The position numbers and the translations under genes are program-made. The notes beneath the pieces are model-generated. The model did not search any database and had not been told where the DNA came from. It saw only the letters and a program-made list of their open reading frames with translations. DNA of 64,000 bases from positions 1,806,743-1,870,742 of the forward strand of contig KB722740.1 of assembly GCA_000349905.1 (NCBI GenBank), read 5' to 3'. Within the stretch, counting starts at the first letter, position 1. Every line of letters starts with the position of its first letter. Source of the stretch: Volvariella volvacea V23 (taxonomy: Eukaryota; Basidiomycota; Agaricomycetes; Agaricales; Pluteaceae). Positions 54,009 to 64,000 of the stretch are shown in pieces.

Positions 54009-57000
54009 ATGTCGAACCGGGGAGGTTATCGCGGTGGTGGACGCGGTGGTGGCGGCGGTTACTCTGGTGGTGGCGGTGGCTACTCCGGTGGGGGTGGGCG
54101 TGGCGGCTATGGTGGCGGCGGGCGTGGTAGAGGCGATTTCGGCGGTGGCAGAGGTGGAGGAAGAGGCGGATTTGGCGGCGGTGCCGGGCGCGGACGAGGA
54201 GGGTAGGTGATCACGCAGCCATCCAGTCATGACGTTTACACCTAAATGATGCGTTCCACATCCGGGGCCATCACAGGATCTTTGCCCCTGAACAACCTGC
54301 CATTGTTGACAAGTCAAAGACAGAGGCCGAAACGGCACTCGTTCTCGCTTTCAAGGGTTTGAAACTCGGCGATAATGAAATACCCTTGCGTCCCAATTTT
54401 GGGTCTGCAGGGACCGACATCAGACTACGCGCCAACTACTTCCCAATCAATATTCCCAAGACCACTTTTTTTGAATACGACATCCAGATTGCGCCTCAAC
54501 AGGGGATCACGAATAAACACGTAAAACGAAGGATTTTCCAGCTTGTTGAGGCCACTCCCGATTGGACTAGACTTGGCCTCAAGGGAAATGTCGCCCACGA
54601 TCATTCAGCTAAATTGGTGGCTTCCAAACAGCTTCCGCAGCCCATAGATATCACCTTTCCCTACTGGGACGAGAACGATAATGGTCCGACGGAAAATAGC
54701 AAGGAATATACTATGACTATTAAATATATTCAACCGATTGATACTGAAGGGCTGATCAAGTAAGTCTCGTATATCCTTGATCGAAACGTAATTGAGTGGA
54801 TCATACTGACCGCTTTGCCAGTTATATGCAGGGTAACCAAAAGTATCGCGACTTCGACGTTGCACCTGCCATCGCGGCTTTGAACCTGATATTGGCCGCA
54901 TACCCCAGTGGCACCGGAAGGGGTATCATTGTCGGTCGCAACAAGTTCTTCTTCAAATCTCCTCAAGCAATACCAGCCGACCTAGGTGGCGGTTTAGAGG
55001 CGTGGCGCGGTTTTTTCTCTTCCGTCCGGCCCACCTTTAACCAATTAGCTGTTAACGTGAACGGTATGTAGGACTATAGTCCTTGAATTTTCTTTATTTA
55101 TTAAGCTCGCATTATTCCTGTCCCTAGTTTGCACAACTGCATTTTACAGGGAAGGAGAGCTGTCTGATGTAGTCGAAGCATACTACAGGATGAACGGATC
55201 AGCAAAATTACATTCATTCCTCAAGGGATTGCGCATACAACTCAAACACCTCAACAACCGACGCAAAACAATCAAGGCGGTCAGCAAGCTTGATGCGAAC
55301 GGTCATAAATTCGAATATCAAGGCGCACAGACAAGCGTGCGGCAATACTTCAAGAAAAGTGAGCATATAGCTAGTATTAGGTTGTTCATTTGCTCACAAA
55401 TAGCGTTTTATTGCTCCAGAGTATAATATCGAACTCAAATACCCAGATTGGGAATTAATTGACGTAGGAACACCCCAGCGGGAAGACCTCGTTCCTATCG
55501 AAGTTTGCATAGTCATGCCCGGTCAGCCTTACCGTGGCAAGCTCAATGATGAGCACACTGCAGCCATGATCACAGTAGCGGCCAATCCTCCCAATATCAA
55601 TGCCAACGAAATCGTCAATCGTGGTATTCGTGAACTCGGCTACGACTTAAGTGGAACCCAAAATGTCAATCTACCTTTGAATTCGTTCAAAATCGCGATT
55701 GGAAAACACATGATACCTGTTCCGGCGCGCATATTGCCTACTCCAAAAATTCAGTACTATGGATCATCTACGGCTTCAATCGACGAAAGAGCGAGCTGGA
55801 ACCTTCGTTCTCTGAGATTCACTCGTGGAGCACCGCTCAGTCAATGGGTCATCTACGTTATCAAAGATGGCAACACTCGTGAAGAGTTCCAAACCATGGG
55901 TGAAGTGCTAGAAGTGATGGATAAATTCCGCGATGCATGTAAGGCAGCTGGTCTCGGGATTGGGAACGAGCAAGAGTTCAAGAGGAAGCAGCTTGTTAAG
56001 GAGATCAGATTGCCACCGAAAAATGTCAACGATCCAGTTAGGAAAAGTGCCGGAGAGGCGATCTACACTGCGGTGAGGGGTACGCCATTCAAACCACCCA
56101 TGGCAATTTTCATTCTTTCGAGTGGGGATAAGAATGTATATGCAGCTATTAAGAGGAACTGCGATGCTATATTGGACGTCCGTAAGTATCATTTTCCGTC
56201 TCCTCTGTCTTGGGAAGGGTGGAACAATTAGCTGAAGTCTATTATTTCAGCTTCCGTTTGTATGCATGCTGCAAAGATTCGAAAAGAGAAAGGACAGCCG
56301 CAATATATGGCTAATGTCGCACTCAAGATTAACATGAAGCTCGGAGGGATCAAGTAAGTCTCCCGAGCTTTCTTGGCACGTTACATGCGCATATAGCTCA
56401 TCGCCATTCTCAGTCATACCCTAGCTCCAACTTCTTCTGCACTGCAATGGCTGCAACAGCAACCAACGATGCTAGTTGGCATAGACGTTACGCACCCTGG
56501 AGTGGGCAGTGCCAAAGGAACGCCGTCGATCGCAGCGGTTGTCGCTAGTTGCGATCAACATTTCGCTCAATACCCTGCCAGTATGGAGTTGCAGGCCTCC
56601 AAGAAAGAGGTACGTGATTTTCAAATTAGAAATAGCACTTGATCCGTCACCATGACTGTGGCCCTGTCTATTGTTGGAATGTTGAGATGTTGAGATGGCT
56701 CATTGCTTCAAACGCTTCTTTTTCATTAACTGGGTGCTCACGAAATTTTGCTTTTCTAGATGGTCACAAACCTTGGTAAAATGATGGTCGAGAGGATTAA
56801 TCACTTCCGGAAGAGAACCACTAAACTTCCTCAGCGGATCATTGTATATCGTGATGGCGTATCCGAGGTAAGTTGTTCCCCGCTTTCATTTTTCTCAACT
56901 TTATGATAACGCATTCTATTCATTTGATAATTCTAACATGGTATTCTCGCTTCTTTCGTTCTTTTAGGGACAATTTAAGATCGTCATCGAAGAAGAGATT

Positions 57001-57732
57001 CCCTTGATCTACAAGTCCTTTGAATCTTTCAACACTGGTGAAACGCGTTATAGGCCCAAGTTGACTTTTGTTGTTTGTGTAAGTTCATTCCGTTTCTAAT
57101 AACGCCAGAACAATTCATGTTTAGCTTACACTATTCTGCGCGTAAAGGGAAAGCGACACCACACCAGGTTCAATCCCACTAGAGCAGAAGATGCCGATAT
57201 CAATGGCAATCCTAGGCCTGGAACAGTGGTTGATCGCGGTGTTACATCCGTATATCACTTCGACTTCTTCTTGCAAGGTAAGCTTCTGGTCAATTTGATT
57301 ATATATGCGCAGTAGATCATGATCATGCTCATTTGCTTCTTTACCACTGCGTTTCCGTGCCTCTTCTTCCTTTGTTTGAAACTATTTCTTATTCCACAAG
57401 CCCACGGAGGTCTTCAAGGCACAACTCGTCCAACACACTACTACGTCCTGCACGACGACCTCAATTTCAAAGCCGATGAGCTCCAGTCCCTAACCAATTC
57501 CGTCAGCTATCTATTCGGACGAGCCACCAAGGCAGTTAGTCTCGTGTCTCCGGCTTATTATGCTGATTTGGCTTGCGAGAGAGGTAGATGTTATTTGAAT
57601 ACTCTATTGAGTGGGGTATCTACTGTGCAGAGCAACGTTCAGAACTATGAGGAGCTCGTGGAGAAAGAAGCCGAGACCTTGTGGAACCGTGGTGTGTCGG
57701 GAAATTTGAAAGATACGATGTTCTATTTGTAA
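54009..57732 (+). CDS. AGO: Argonaute (QDE-2-like) RNA-silencing protein
   Basis: Eleven exons: 54009-54202, 54277-54759, 54822-55063, 55128-55358, 55420-56181, 56251-56353, 56414-56609, 56760-56867, 56968-57078, 57148-57277, 57401-57732; 963 residues. Residues 1-65 are almost only Gly, Arg and Tyr (RGG/RG repeats), a substrate for arginine methylation and a possible Tudor or RNA contact. The N, PAZ and MID regions follow. The PIWI domain shows the full catalytic tetrad: Asp696 (VGIDVTHP), Glu737 (SKKEMV), Asp769 (VYRDGVSE) and His866 (RPTHYYVLHDD). Slicing of RNA guided by small RNAs is therefore expected. The C-terminus ends NLKDTMFYL; ending in Phe/Tyr-Leu is usual for Argonautes. All internal junctions keep the frame. 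Intron 10 (123 nt) is the longest. No other silencing gene lies nearby. Confidence 0.96.
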
Positions 57733-58063
57733 GGGGATCTGTACAATGCCCAAAGGTGGTTGCTGCTGTTTTTTGGTCTCTTTCTTTTTTGTCTGGCTCT
57801 CTTGGTGTAGGTTGCAGAGCGTGTAAATTTTAGTGGGTAGTGCGGCCACCCAAGTGTATTGCGTATGTGTAACTTTCTTGTACCTGTAAATCACAATGGG
57901 TGGCGGCAATATTCACCACGGTATCGGTGAAGTCTATGTAACTATAAAGGATAAGTGAGATGCAGATTGGGTGGACATTATAATAACAAGTAGTTGAGCT
58001 GTGGTTGTCTACTTGAATGATTCGCTGGGCAGTCATAATCTATTATCTTCGTGAATGCGCGTC
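57733..58063. other. Convergent 3' spacer
   Basis: 331 nt between the Argonaute stop and the stop of the reductase gene, T-rich after the Argonaute stop. No coding frame seen. Confidence 0.5.
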
Positions 58064-59670
58064 TTATGAACTCCTTTGCGACAGAAATGTGCTTGCATCC
58101 GTCCATCCCATTCTCTCGCGCTCCTTATTCAAAGCTTCACCCCTTTTGACTTCCTCGGCATCAATAGCCCTCCAATCCTCATATTGGGTTACCTGTCCAT
58201 TCTTAATGCCTTCCTGGACCTCTCGGGGCGGCTCCTCCGGATGCGGATCAGGGTTCAACACATTTTCCATATCCAGCTTCTCATCGACCTCCTGTCCAAT
58301 CAACCCCCCACCCCTCTTCTCCACAACCTCCCCACCAGATCCATCAGAAATCTGGGCCAACCAATCACCGGCAATAGTCTCGGCCGTAGCGTAGGCGTTG
58401 ATCATGGTCGAAGCCAAGACGCCCTTCGCACCCGTAGCAGCCCATCCGCTGGCGTAGGCGTTACGTATGGTCGTGCCGACGTTCGTGACTATTCTCCCGG
58501 AGACGGTGCGGAGGTGGCCGAGCCCGGGGTCGTAGTAGGGTGCTGTAGGCTCGCTGTTGAATCCTAGGGAGGTTACGACGAGAGATGTCGAAAGCGTTGA
58601 GCTCTCGCCTGTTGGGACGGCTCGAAAGGATTGATCGAGGGCCGTGTGGGCGAGTGTGAGCTGTGCTTGGGAGAGACCGTCCGACGAGGGAGGGATTAGT
58701 CCGGTTGGGGAGCGGAAGAAGTCGAGAGACCATGTTTTCTTTGTGCTTCCGTATTGGTTTTTGGATCCTTGCTGGAGCATAGATAGTAGTCTCGATTTTT
58801 GTCGGCTCAGTTTCTTCCCTTCACCTGGATTTGCAGCATCATCCAGAGACTTTGCGTCGATAGGAACCATAGACGAATCGGGCAGATTCATCATTTCTCT
58901 CAGCTCCTTGGTTGTAAACGCAGCTTCCAGAGGGCCTCTCCGTCCAATGATCGACACGTGCTGGACATTCGACTTTGCAAGAACTTCCAATACGGGTTGT
59001 GGGACATCATATTGCCGTAACGCGTCCACGGGCGTCAAAAGCATTCTCGCAATATCAAGCGACACATTCCCATTTCCAATCAACGATACGTGCGTGATTT
59101 TCTCCAACTCCGGTGGAGGTAACCCCTGTGATGATGGGTGCTGTGTGTACCAATGTACCAGATTCAGGGCGGGTATACAATATGGAGATGGCGGCAAAGC
59201 CGGGTGGAGTTTGGGGAGAGTACACCCGGTTGCGAAGAGAACATGGGTGTAATTTTGGAAGATGGTGGAGAGAGGGAGGTGGAGGTTGGATGAGAGGGGT
59301 TGCACGGTTTGGCCGATGTTGATATTTCCGAAGAAGCGGAAGCGGGGGTCCGAGGCGGCGGTATCGAACTTGTGCGTGCAATTCTAGGTGTCGCGATAGG
59401 GTGAATCGAGAGATTAAGATAAGAAAACCACAGCACAGTAGGATGAGAATCGCAAATCCCTTGGACACGAAAGGCATTGCTCACCTTAACCTCGGGGTGA
59501 TCGGGTGCTACGCCATATCGCACCAAGCCATGGGGTGCCCATAGACGATCATAAACGTGTATTCGAAGGTCTGATCCACCCTGCGCAGTCGCTGGGAGAA
59601 GAGATAGCAATCTGGACGCGACGTAGAACGCTGAAGGACCACCACCGACAATGGCAAGCTTCAGAGGCAT
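58064..59670 (-). CDS. ARH1: NADPH:adrenodoxin/ferredoxin reductase
   Basis: Exons 59670-59485 and 59383-58064 (101-nt intron); 501 residues. A flavoprotein that passes electrons from NADPH to mitochondrial ferredoxin for Fe-S cluster and heme A synthesis. The FAD motif is LAIVGGGPSAFYVASRL, the HGLVRYGVAPDHPEVK segment is typical, the NADP motif is SLIGNGNVSLDIAR, and GWAATGAKGVLASTMINA lies at the C-terminal FAD contact. The last Gly of the FAD GxGxxG motif is Ala here. The chosen ATG begins directly with MPLKLAIVGG, so no mitochondrial presequence is visible; an upstream ATG near 59727 runs into a stop. Either an upstream exon was missed or import uses an internal signal. Confidence 0.88.
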
Positions 59671-59720
59671 TGGAGTTAAACAGAGTCACAACTTTTCTCT
59701 GCCATCCGGGCCATCCCGGG

Positions 59721-59744
59721 CCGGACTCAGCCGGACTCAGCCGG
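59721..59744. repeat. Short direct repeat, 10 bp x 2.4
   Basis: CCGGACTCAG occurs twice in a row, followed by CCGG, about 55 nt before the reductase start codon. CCGGG runs flank it. Too short to call a known element. Confidence 0.6.
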
Positions 59745-59939
59745 AACGCAAAACAAGTAATTCACTGATGTGACAATACTAACACAGAAAACTAGACAAA
59801 TTTGTAATGTTCCATATATGAGCTAACTACGCTCCCAGACCACCCTAACCACTTTTGAACACAGAAAATTTACACTTTACGGACAGAGTTTCGAGGCCAG
59901 ATTTTGGCACTTCTCCCGCAGGGTCGCAGTATGCGGTAA

Positions 59940-61373
59940 TCACGCAACAGCAACATTGGCAGTTGCAACGGTTATGTCCCTTTGCATAACTGCCTCCAAT
60001 AAGGCCTCTTGGAAGAGTTGATTGTATCCAACACGCCTGAACTCGAGTCTACACGCCTTCATTTGCCCAGTGGCGAAATAGTACTTGACCTCGGATGTTT
60101 TTGCTTTTTCCTGCTTAAAGAACCTTTGCGCAGCCTTGTTGTAAATCTCGCATTTCACCTGCATTTAAAGCATTTAAACCCAAGAAACAGGAGAGAGGGT
60201 GGGAGTTAATTAGCTTAGTTGTCACTGTACTCGGAGTCTGAAAGACGAAAAGCACTGAATATCTGATGGTCGTGTTGAGAGGAGTCTCAAGTACAATAAC
60301 TGGAAGCTGCTCAAGAGAGATGACCAGAACCCAAACACGCACCGTATCAGGTAAAGCCTGGAATTCTGGCGTCGTCAAAACAGTCGGGGTCTCCGAATAC
60401 CTATACGTTCCCAGATAAAAGCACCCAGTATCGAATCGACGAACGGTAATTTCGATCGGACGCTGAGACAGCTTCTGTATCATCTCGTTGTTCTTCTGGA
60501 TCTCGGCATAGTCGTCGGGTTGAGGGACAGGGATGATTATTGCACCGCTTTCGGGGTGGGTAGTGTCGATTTCGACATAGTCACGACCGGCAGGAATCCA
60601 GTCGAGAGGGATCCTGAATTATCAAGTTTGGTGAGTTCACGAACAAAATGTTGAGTAGGAGAACGTACTCGGGGATCAACTGCATAGCAACATCCACAGC
60701 GGAGCCAGGAGAAGGCACAGAACAGGTAGATTCATTAGCAACCACAGCCACTGGAAGAAGACCCAACGAAGGGAAAGATACTTACTGCTTTCGCAGTAGT
60801 CACAAATGTCTTGGGGTTTTCGTTCCCGCAGAATGGCACCAAGGGGTCTGGTACTTCATAGTCCTCTGGAAGGCTTTCGAATCCGGGTACAGGGGACAAC
60901 GGAGAAGTTGGTGAGGTCAGCACTGGCGCCGTGAGCCCAGTGGGCACACCCACCAGCGCTTCTGCAAGCGGCTGGTCGATCTGCCTCGTGGCCGACGCCG
61001 TGGCGGTGGGTGCTCCAACCCCAATCACGCGCGTGCGCTCCCTGAAATGCAGTTGTGATTTGTCAGTCACTTAGCACTCAGGTAGGGCACACTGTGAGTG
61101 TTTGGGTGCTAATTGTGACGATTCCTACCTTTGAGTGTCATTGAATCCCCTTAAAAGGCTTAAAACTTCCGTCATGTCAGATCTAAGCTGTTGAACCTCG
61201 GTTTTAAATTCGTTCAATTGCCCGGAGAGGCTTTCATTGGCTTCCTGGAAGGGAAAGGTTGGGTCAGAAGGTGAATCAGTAGCTATTACTGCGGTCGAGA
61301 TAGGTAGACGAACCTTCGTGGATCTCAGTTCGGCCTTCAACTCTTCAACGATCACAGCACTACTATCGATCAT
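59940..61373 (-). CDS. Small coiled-coil protein of unknown function, with an 11-nt exon
   Basis: Exons 61373-61314, 61244-61129, 61041-60786, 60679-60669, 60613-60343, 60158-59940; 310 residues. Residues 1-58 form an amphipathic helix (VEELKAELRSTKEANESLSG), probably a coiled coil. A Pro/Ala/Thr-rich linker follows, then a globular part with GNENPKTFVTTAK, PLDWIPAGRDYVEI and FDTGCFYLGTYRY, and a basic C-terminal helix. The fourth exon is only 11 nt (TTGATCCCCGA); without it no in-frame join between AAAGCA and the next exon was found. The last intron (184 nt) is open in another frame, so an alternative form is possible. No family recognised. Confidence 0.6.
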
Positions 61374-61519
61374 CCTGAATTTTGTGAACTGGGGTGAAGA
61401 TAATGGGGTTAGATGGCCAACAGATATGCAATGAGTAAGTAGATAAAGAAGAGAGGCGGTGTTCGTCCGGGGGTCCACAGGTGAGTGGATTTTAAGTATT
61501 GGGACGGTGGCACGGCGCA

Positions 61520-61616
61520 GCTACAATGGTATATAGGAGATATAGATAGAAGACTCCGATGGTCGAGGCCTCAAGGCGTAAGGGACCAATGTGCTCAGTT
61601 ACACCACCTGTGCCCC
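61520..61616 (-). mobile_element. tRNA-like repeat head (possible SINE), minus strand
   Basis: On the minus strand from 61616, GGGGCACAGGTGGTGTAACT resembles a tRNA 5' half with an A box. A B-box-like GGCCTCGACC lies about 45 nt downstream. The 3' acceptor strand does not pair with the 5' one, so it is not a working tRNA. Weak evidence; boundaries approximate. Confidence 0.25.
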
Positions 61617-61838
61617 AAAATGCTCCCGTGATCGTCATTCTAACAAAAGAGGCAAGTGAGCTTAAGCAACCAGCGCTCGTTTCGTAACAGGAAACTCAAC
61701 ACGAATGCTGTAACAAGGTGTGCATCGATGAGTATTCCGATATTGAATTGGAGTTAGTATACAGCTCTCAACGAGCGTGAATGAGAGGCCGTGCTTCGGC
61801 GTTGGATGGTAAAAATGCGGGATTATATGCGCTCGTCG

Positions 61839-63198
61839 TCAAGTTACTTTTGTATGTGCACTTTGCATACTTCTGTCCAACACGAGCATTCTCATATCCC
61901 CACCCTCTTCAACCGACATCTCCCTCTTGACACGTATCCGACGAGGCGTCGATCGACTGGGTAAACTCGTAGTTACACCGCTCCCCTCTCCATCTCTCCC
62001 TCCATCAGGACCCAGGTCATCCGGAGATTTGCTCCTTTCCCGCTGCTTCATCATATGAGCATTCGGTGGTGTCCCACTCCGAGAACCCCCTCTACCACCT
62101 CTGGATGATGTTGTAGATGCCGCTCTGGACATTACGCCAGGGGTGCCCCCACCGCCCACATTAGCCCCGCCACCGGTTCCAGCACCCGTTTGGGGAGTGG
62201 CGCTACTCGGTGGAAACCAGCGCCGCCAAAACAGAAATTGGCTCCACCACTTCCGCAGCTCTTCTCGCTCCAATTCTTGTCGTTTCCGTTCGAATGCCGC
62301 CCTGTATCGCTCATACCCTTCTTTGAGATTCCTGTCGACCCTAGAAAAGAACATCAGCTCTCCGCGTGGGTTGGAAGCGGGCGGTATAGGTGGTATGGGG
62401 ATTGAGGTATTAGGTCTTGTCGGCGATGAACCCCGAGAACGAGCGCGGGTTGGACTCGGTGGAGACGATGAGTGAGGGGACGTAACCGTATACTCTTCTG
62501 GACGCGGGAAGAAAAAGGATAATGGGTTGAACGGAAACTTTGATCGAAGCGGGGGTTTTCTGACGTTGAGGTATATATTGAATGCACGTAGTGCGCGGTT
62601 GGCGTGTGGTACGTATCTGCAAAGCAAGGGTCGACAGGATTTAGAAGAACCACAAGAATAATAATGGATGTTTCGATTGATATTAGGAGAAGTAAGATAT
62701 TGAGGGGGTGGCTTGGAAAAGATGATAGAAGAGCAGCACGCACTTATTCGCATACGCGATTTTCTCAGAGTACATCCCACTAGCAAAGAACAAGACAAGA
62801 GTCGTAACGCTCACGAACAGCAAACCACTTGCAAAATACGGGTGCACTGTAGCTTGTACGTCGGGCGGATAGAGTGTATGCCGCAACGCCCACGTATAGC
62901 CCCTCGAGAGTATCGATAATCGAGGAGGCAGGAGAACCTCCGCCAACAGAAAGGTGATTGTCACCAAGAGCTGCGCCAAGAACACTGAGAAAAACGGCAG
63001 AAATATGGGTTATGAACACGAACGCATTTCTAACCATTTCAATTGGTAGGACATACACTGGTAGCGAGATTTCCGCTGCTGTAGGCTCGCTGCTGTTGTT
63101 TTTAGGCGCTCCTCGAACATTAGGATGTCTTTGTATGTTTCTCTGTCGTTGGGCGGAGCGAATGAGCCCTTGGGAGGGCCAAATGAACGAGGGGGCAT
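61839..63198 (-). CDS. SPO7: Spo7-like regulatory subunit of the nuclear-envelope lipin phosphatase
   Basis: Exons 63198-63057, 62984-62744, 62616-61839; 386 residues. The N-terminal helix (DRETYKDILMFEERLKTTAAS) precedes two membrane segments (about residues 48-68 and 95-118; the second is LFVSVTTLVLFFASGMYSE). Then comes the family-typical stretch YVPHANRALRAFNIYLNVRK, PPLRSKFPFNPLSFFFPRPEE. Spo7 and Nem1 form the ER/nuclear-membrane phosphatase that activates lipin (Pah1) and so controls membrane phospholipid supply. The C-terminal ~200 residues are Ser/Pro/Gly-rich with a basic Trp-rich helix (RKWWSQFLFWRRW). The first donor is GTATGT after CAG T, which gives YQLFLAQLLV; the neighbouring GTGTAT would break the hydrophobic frame. 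Confidence 0.85.
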
Positions 63199-63385
63199 GG
63201 ACCAGGGATGAAAGTGCAATATTGTTGTTTGGTTGCGTCCGCTACCAGAACCGGGGTGGTGTAAGCCTATGAGCACGTGGAGATAAGATAAGATCAACTT
63301 GAAGAAAGATCAATGAATGTACATTCGCAGCTTCTACAAGTTCGCTACACATTTTTACAAGCTAGCTACTCTTCGTTGAAAGGCC

Positions 63386-64000
63386 TCATACCCTCCCTTC
63401 AATCCTCGAGTAGATGCGCTTGACCTTCTGGCCCTCAGAGCGCTTGTAGTACGACCCATCATAGCTACCATCGTATCCGCCGTCCTTGTACCCGTCGTAC
63501 TTGTAGCCATCGTATCCATCATATGATTTGCCGTCGTACCCGTCATATTTGCCATCATATCCGTCGTACTTGCCGTCGTATGTGCCGTCGTACTTTCCAT
63601 CATACTTTCCGTCGTATCCATCGTACTTGCCGTCGTACTTTCCATCATACCCATCGTACTTCATGTCATACCCATACTTTCCATCATACCCATCGTATTT
63701 TCCATCATATCCATCGTATTTTCCGTCGTAACCGTCGTACTTCATCCCATACCCGTCGTACTTTCCGTCATATCCGTCATATTTTCCATCATACCCATCG
63801 TATTTGCCGTCGTACTTTCCGTCATATGAGCCGTCCGAGTAGGACCCATCATAGTATTTGCCATCGTAGGATCCGTCGTACTTTCCATCATACCCATCAT
63901 ACTTCATGTCGTACCCGTCATACTTTCCATCATACCCGTCATATTTTCCATCGTAGCCGTCGTACTTCCCGTCGTACTTCCCGTCGTATCCATCGTATTT
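63386..64000 (-). CDS. Tandem Lys-Tyr-Asp-Gly repeat protein, 3' part (runs off right edge)
   Basis: The minus-strand frame is open from the right edge to the stop at 63386 (205 codons visible). It is built from units KYDGYDG (21 nt) and KYDG (12 nt), with variants KYDGYDM, SYDG, KSYDG and YYDGS. About 45% of residues are Tyr or Asp. The end is non-repetitive and basic (YKRSEGQKVKRIYSRIEGRV). Low-complexity, Tyr-rich, charge-balanced sequence suggests a disordered or self-associating protein, possibly extracellular or in the wall; no signal peptide can be seen because the start is missing. The complementary strand is also open over much of the array (PSYPSYLPSY), a by-product of the codon repeat. 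A donor-like GTATGA overlaps the stop, so a further exon is possible. Confidence 0.7.
   Translation of the reverse strand, partial: KYDGYDGKYDGKYDGYDGKYDGYDGKYDGYDMKYDGYDGKYDGSYDGKYYDGSYSDGSYDGKYDGKYDGYDGKYDGYDGKYDGYGMKYDGYDGKYDGYDGKYDGYDGKYGYDMKYDGYDGKYDGKYDGYDGKYDGKYDGTYDGKYDGYDGKYDGYDGKSYDGYDGYKYDGYKDGGYDGSYDGSYYKRSEGQKVKRIYSRIEGRV

Noticed and set aside
63528..63731. Plus-strand Pro-Ser-Tyr repeat frame
   Set aside because: It is the reverse complement of the KYDG array; codon variation fits the minus-strand protein.

Overview
The window is nuclear DNA of a filamentous basidiomycete, most likely an Agaricomycete. Nearly every gene is cut by many short introns (about 48-65 nt, GT-AG). The protein set is typically fungal: Rcf1, Urm1, threonine synthase, Spo7, Scc3, Mcm4, an Argonaute and an adrenodoxin-reductase homologue. 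Nothing in the sequence fixes the genus. All exon coordinates below were worked out by hand from splice motifs and reading-frame continuity. For each complete multi-exon model the exon lengths sum to a multiple of three. No transcript data or database search was available.

Layout, left to right. 1-2509: the 5' part of a low-complexity Ser-rich gene (minus strand) that leaves the window. 2510-6261: non-coding DNA with a tRNA-headed SINE-like element. 6262-10238: an acidic protein of unknown function, and a SAM plus P-loop NTPase gene of the Crinkler type interrupted by an in-frame TAG. 11125-14905: a tandem pair of NAD(P)-binding epimerase/reductase (SDR) genes with the same eight-exon structure. 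16393-18384: RCF1, URM1 and an intron-containing tRNA-Ala(AGC). 18581-23229: a multipass membrane protein and a divergent protein kinase. 24268-26946: a Ser/Pro-rich coiled-coil protein. 26947-33034: about 6 kb with no supportable gene. 33035-37865: a 1495-residue conserved fungal coiled-coil protein. 38625-53268: SCC3/THR4 and MCM4/class V aminotransferase, each pair divergent, with THR4 and MCM4 convergent. 54009-57732: an Argonaute with RGG repeats and a complete DEDH tetrad. 58064-64000: a ferredoxin/adrenodoxin reductase, a small coiled-coil protein with an 11-nt exon, SPO7, and the end of a gene encoding tandem Lys-Tyr-Asp-Gly repeats.

The housekeeping genes do not form a pathway cluster. 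They cover chromosome biology (Scc3 cohesin, Mcm4 helicase), mitochondrial function (Rcf1, adrenodoxin reductase), tRNA thiolation/urmylation (Urm1), lipid and nuclear-envelope control (Spo7), threonine synthesis and RNA silencing (Argonaute). The accessory part lies between 6 and 16 kb (Crinkler-type gene, duplicated SDRs, a possible transposon fragment). The points most worth checking are the amber-split Crinkler gene, two GC-AG introns sharing the same GCACGT donor, the 11-nt exon, three tRNA-like repeat heads, and the Tyr/Asp/Gly repeat protein at the right edge.
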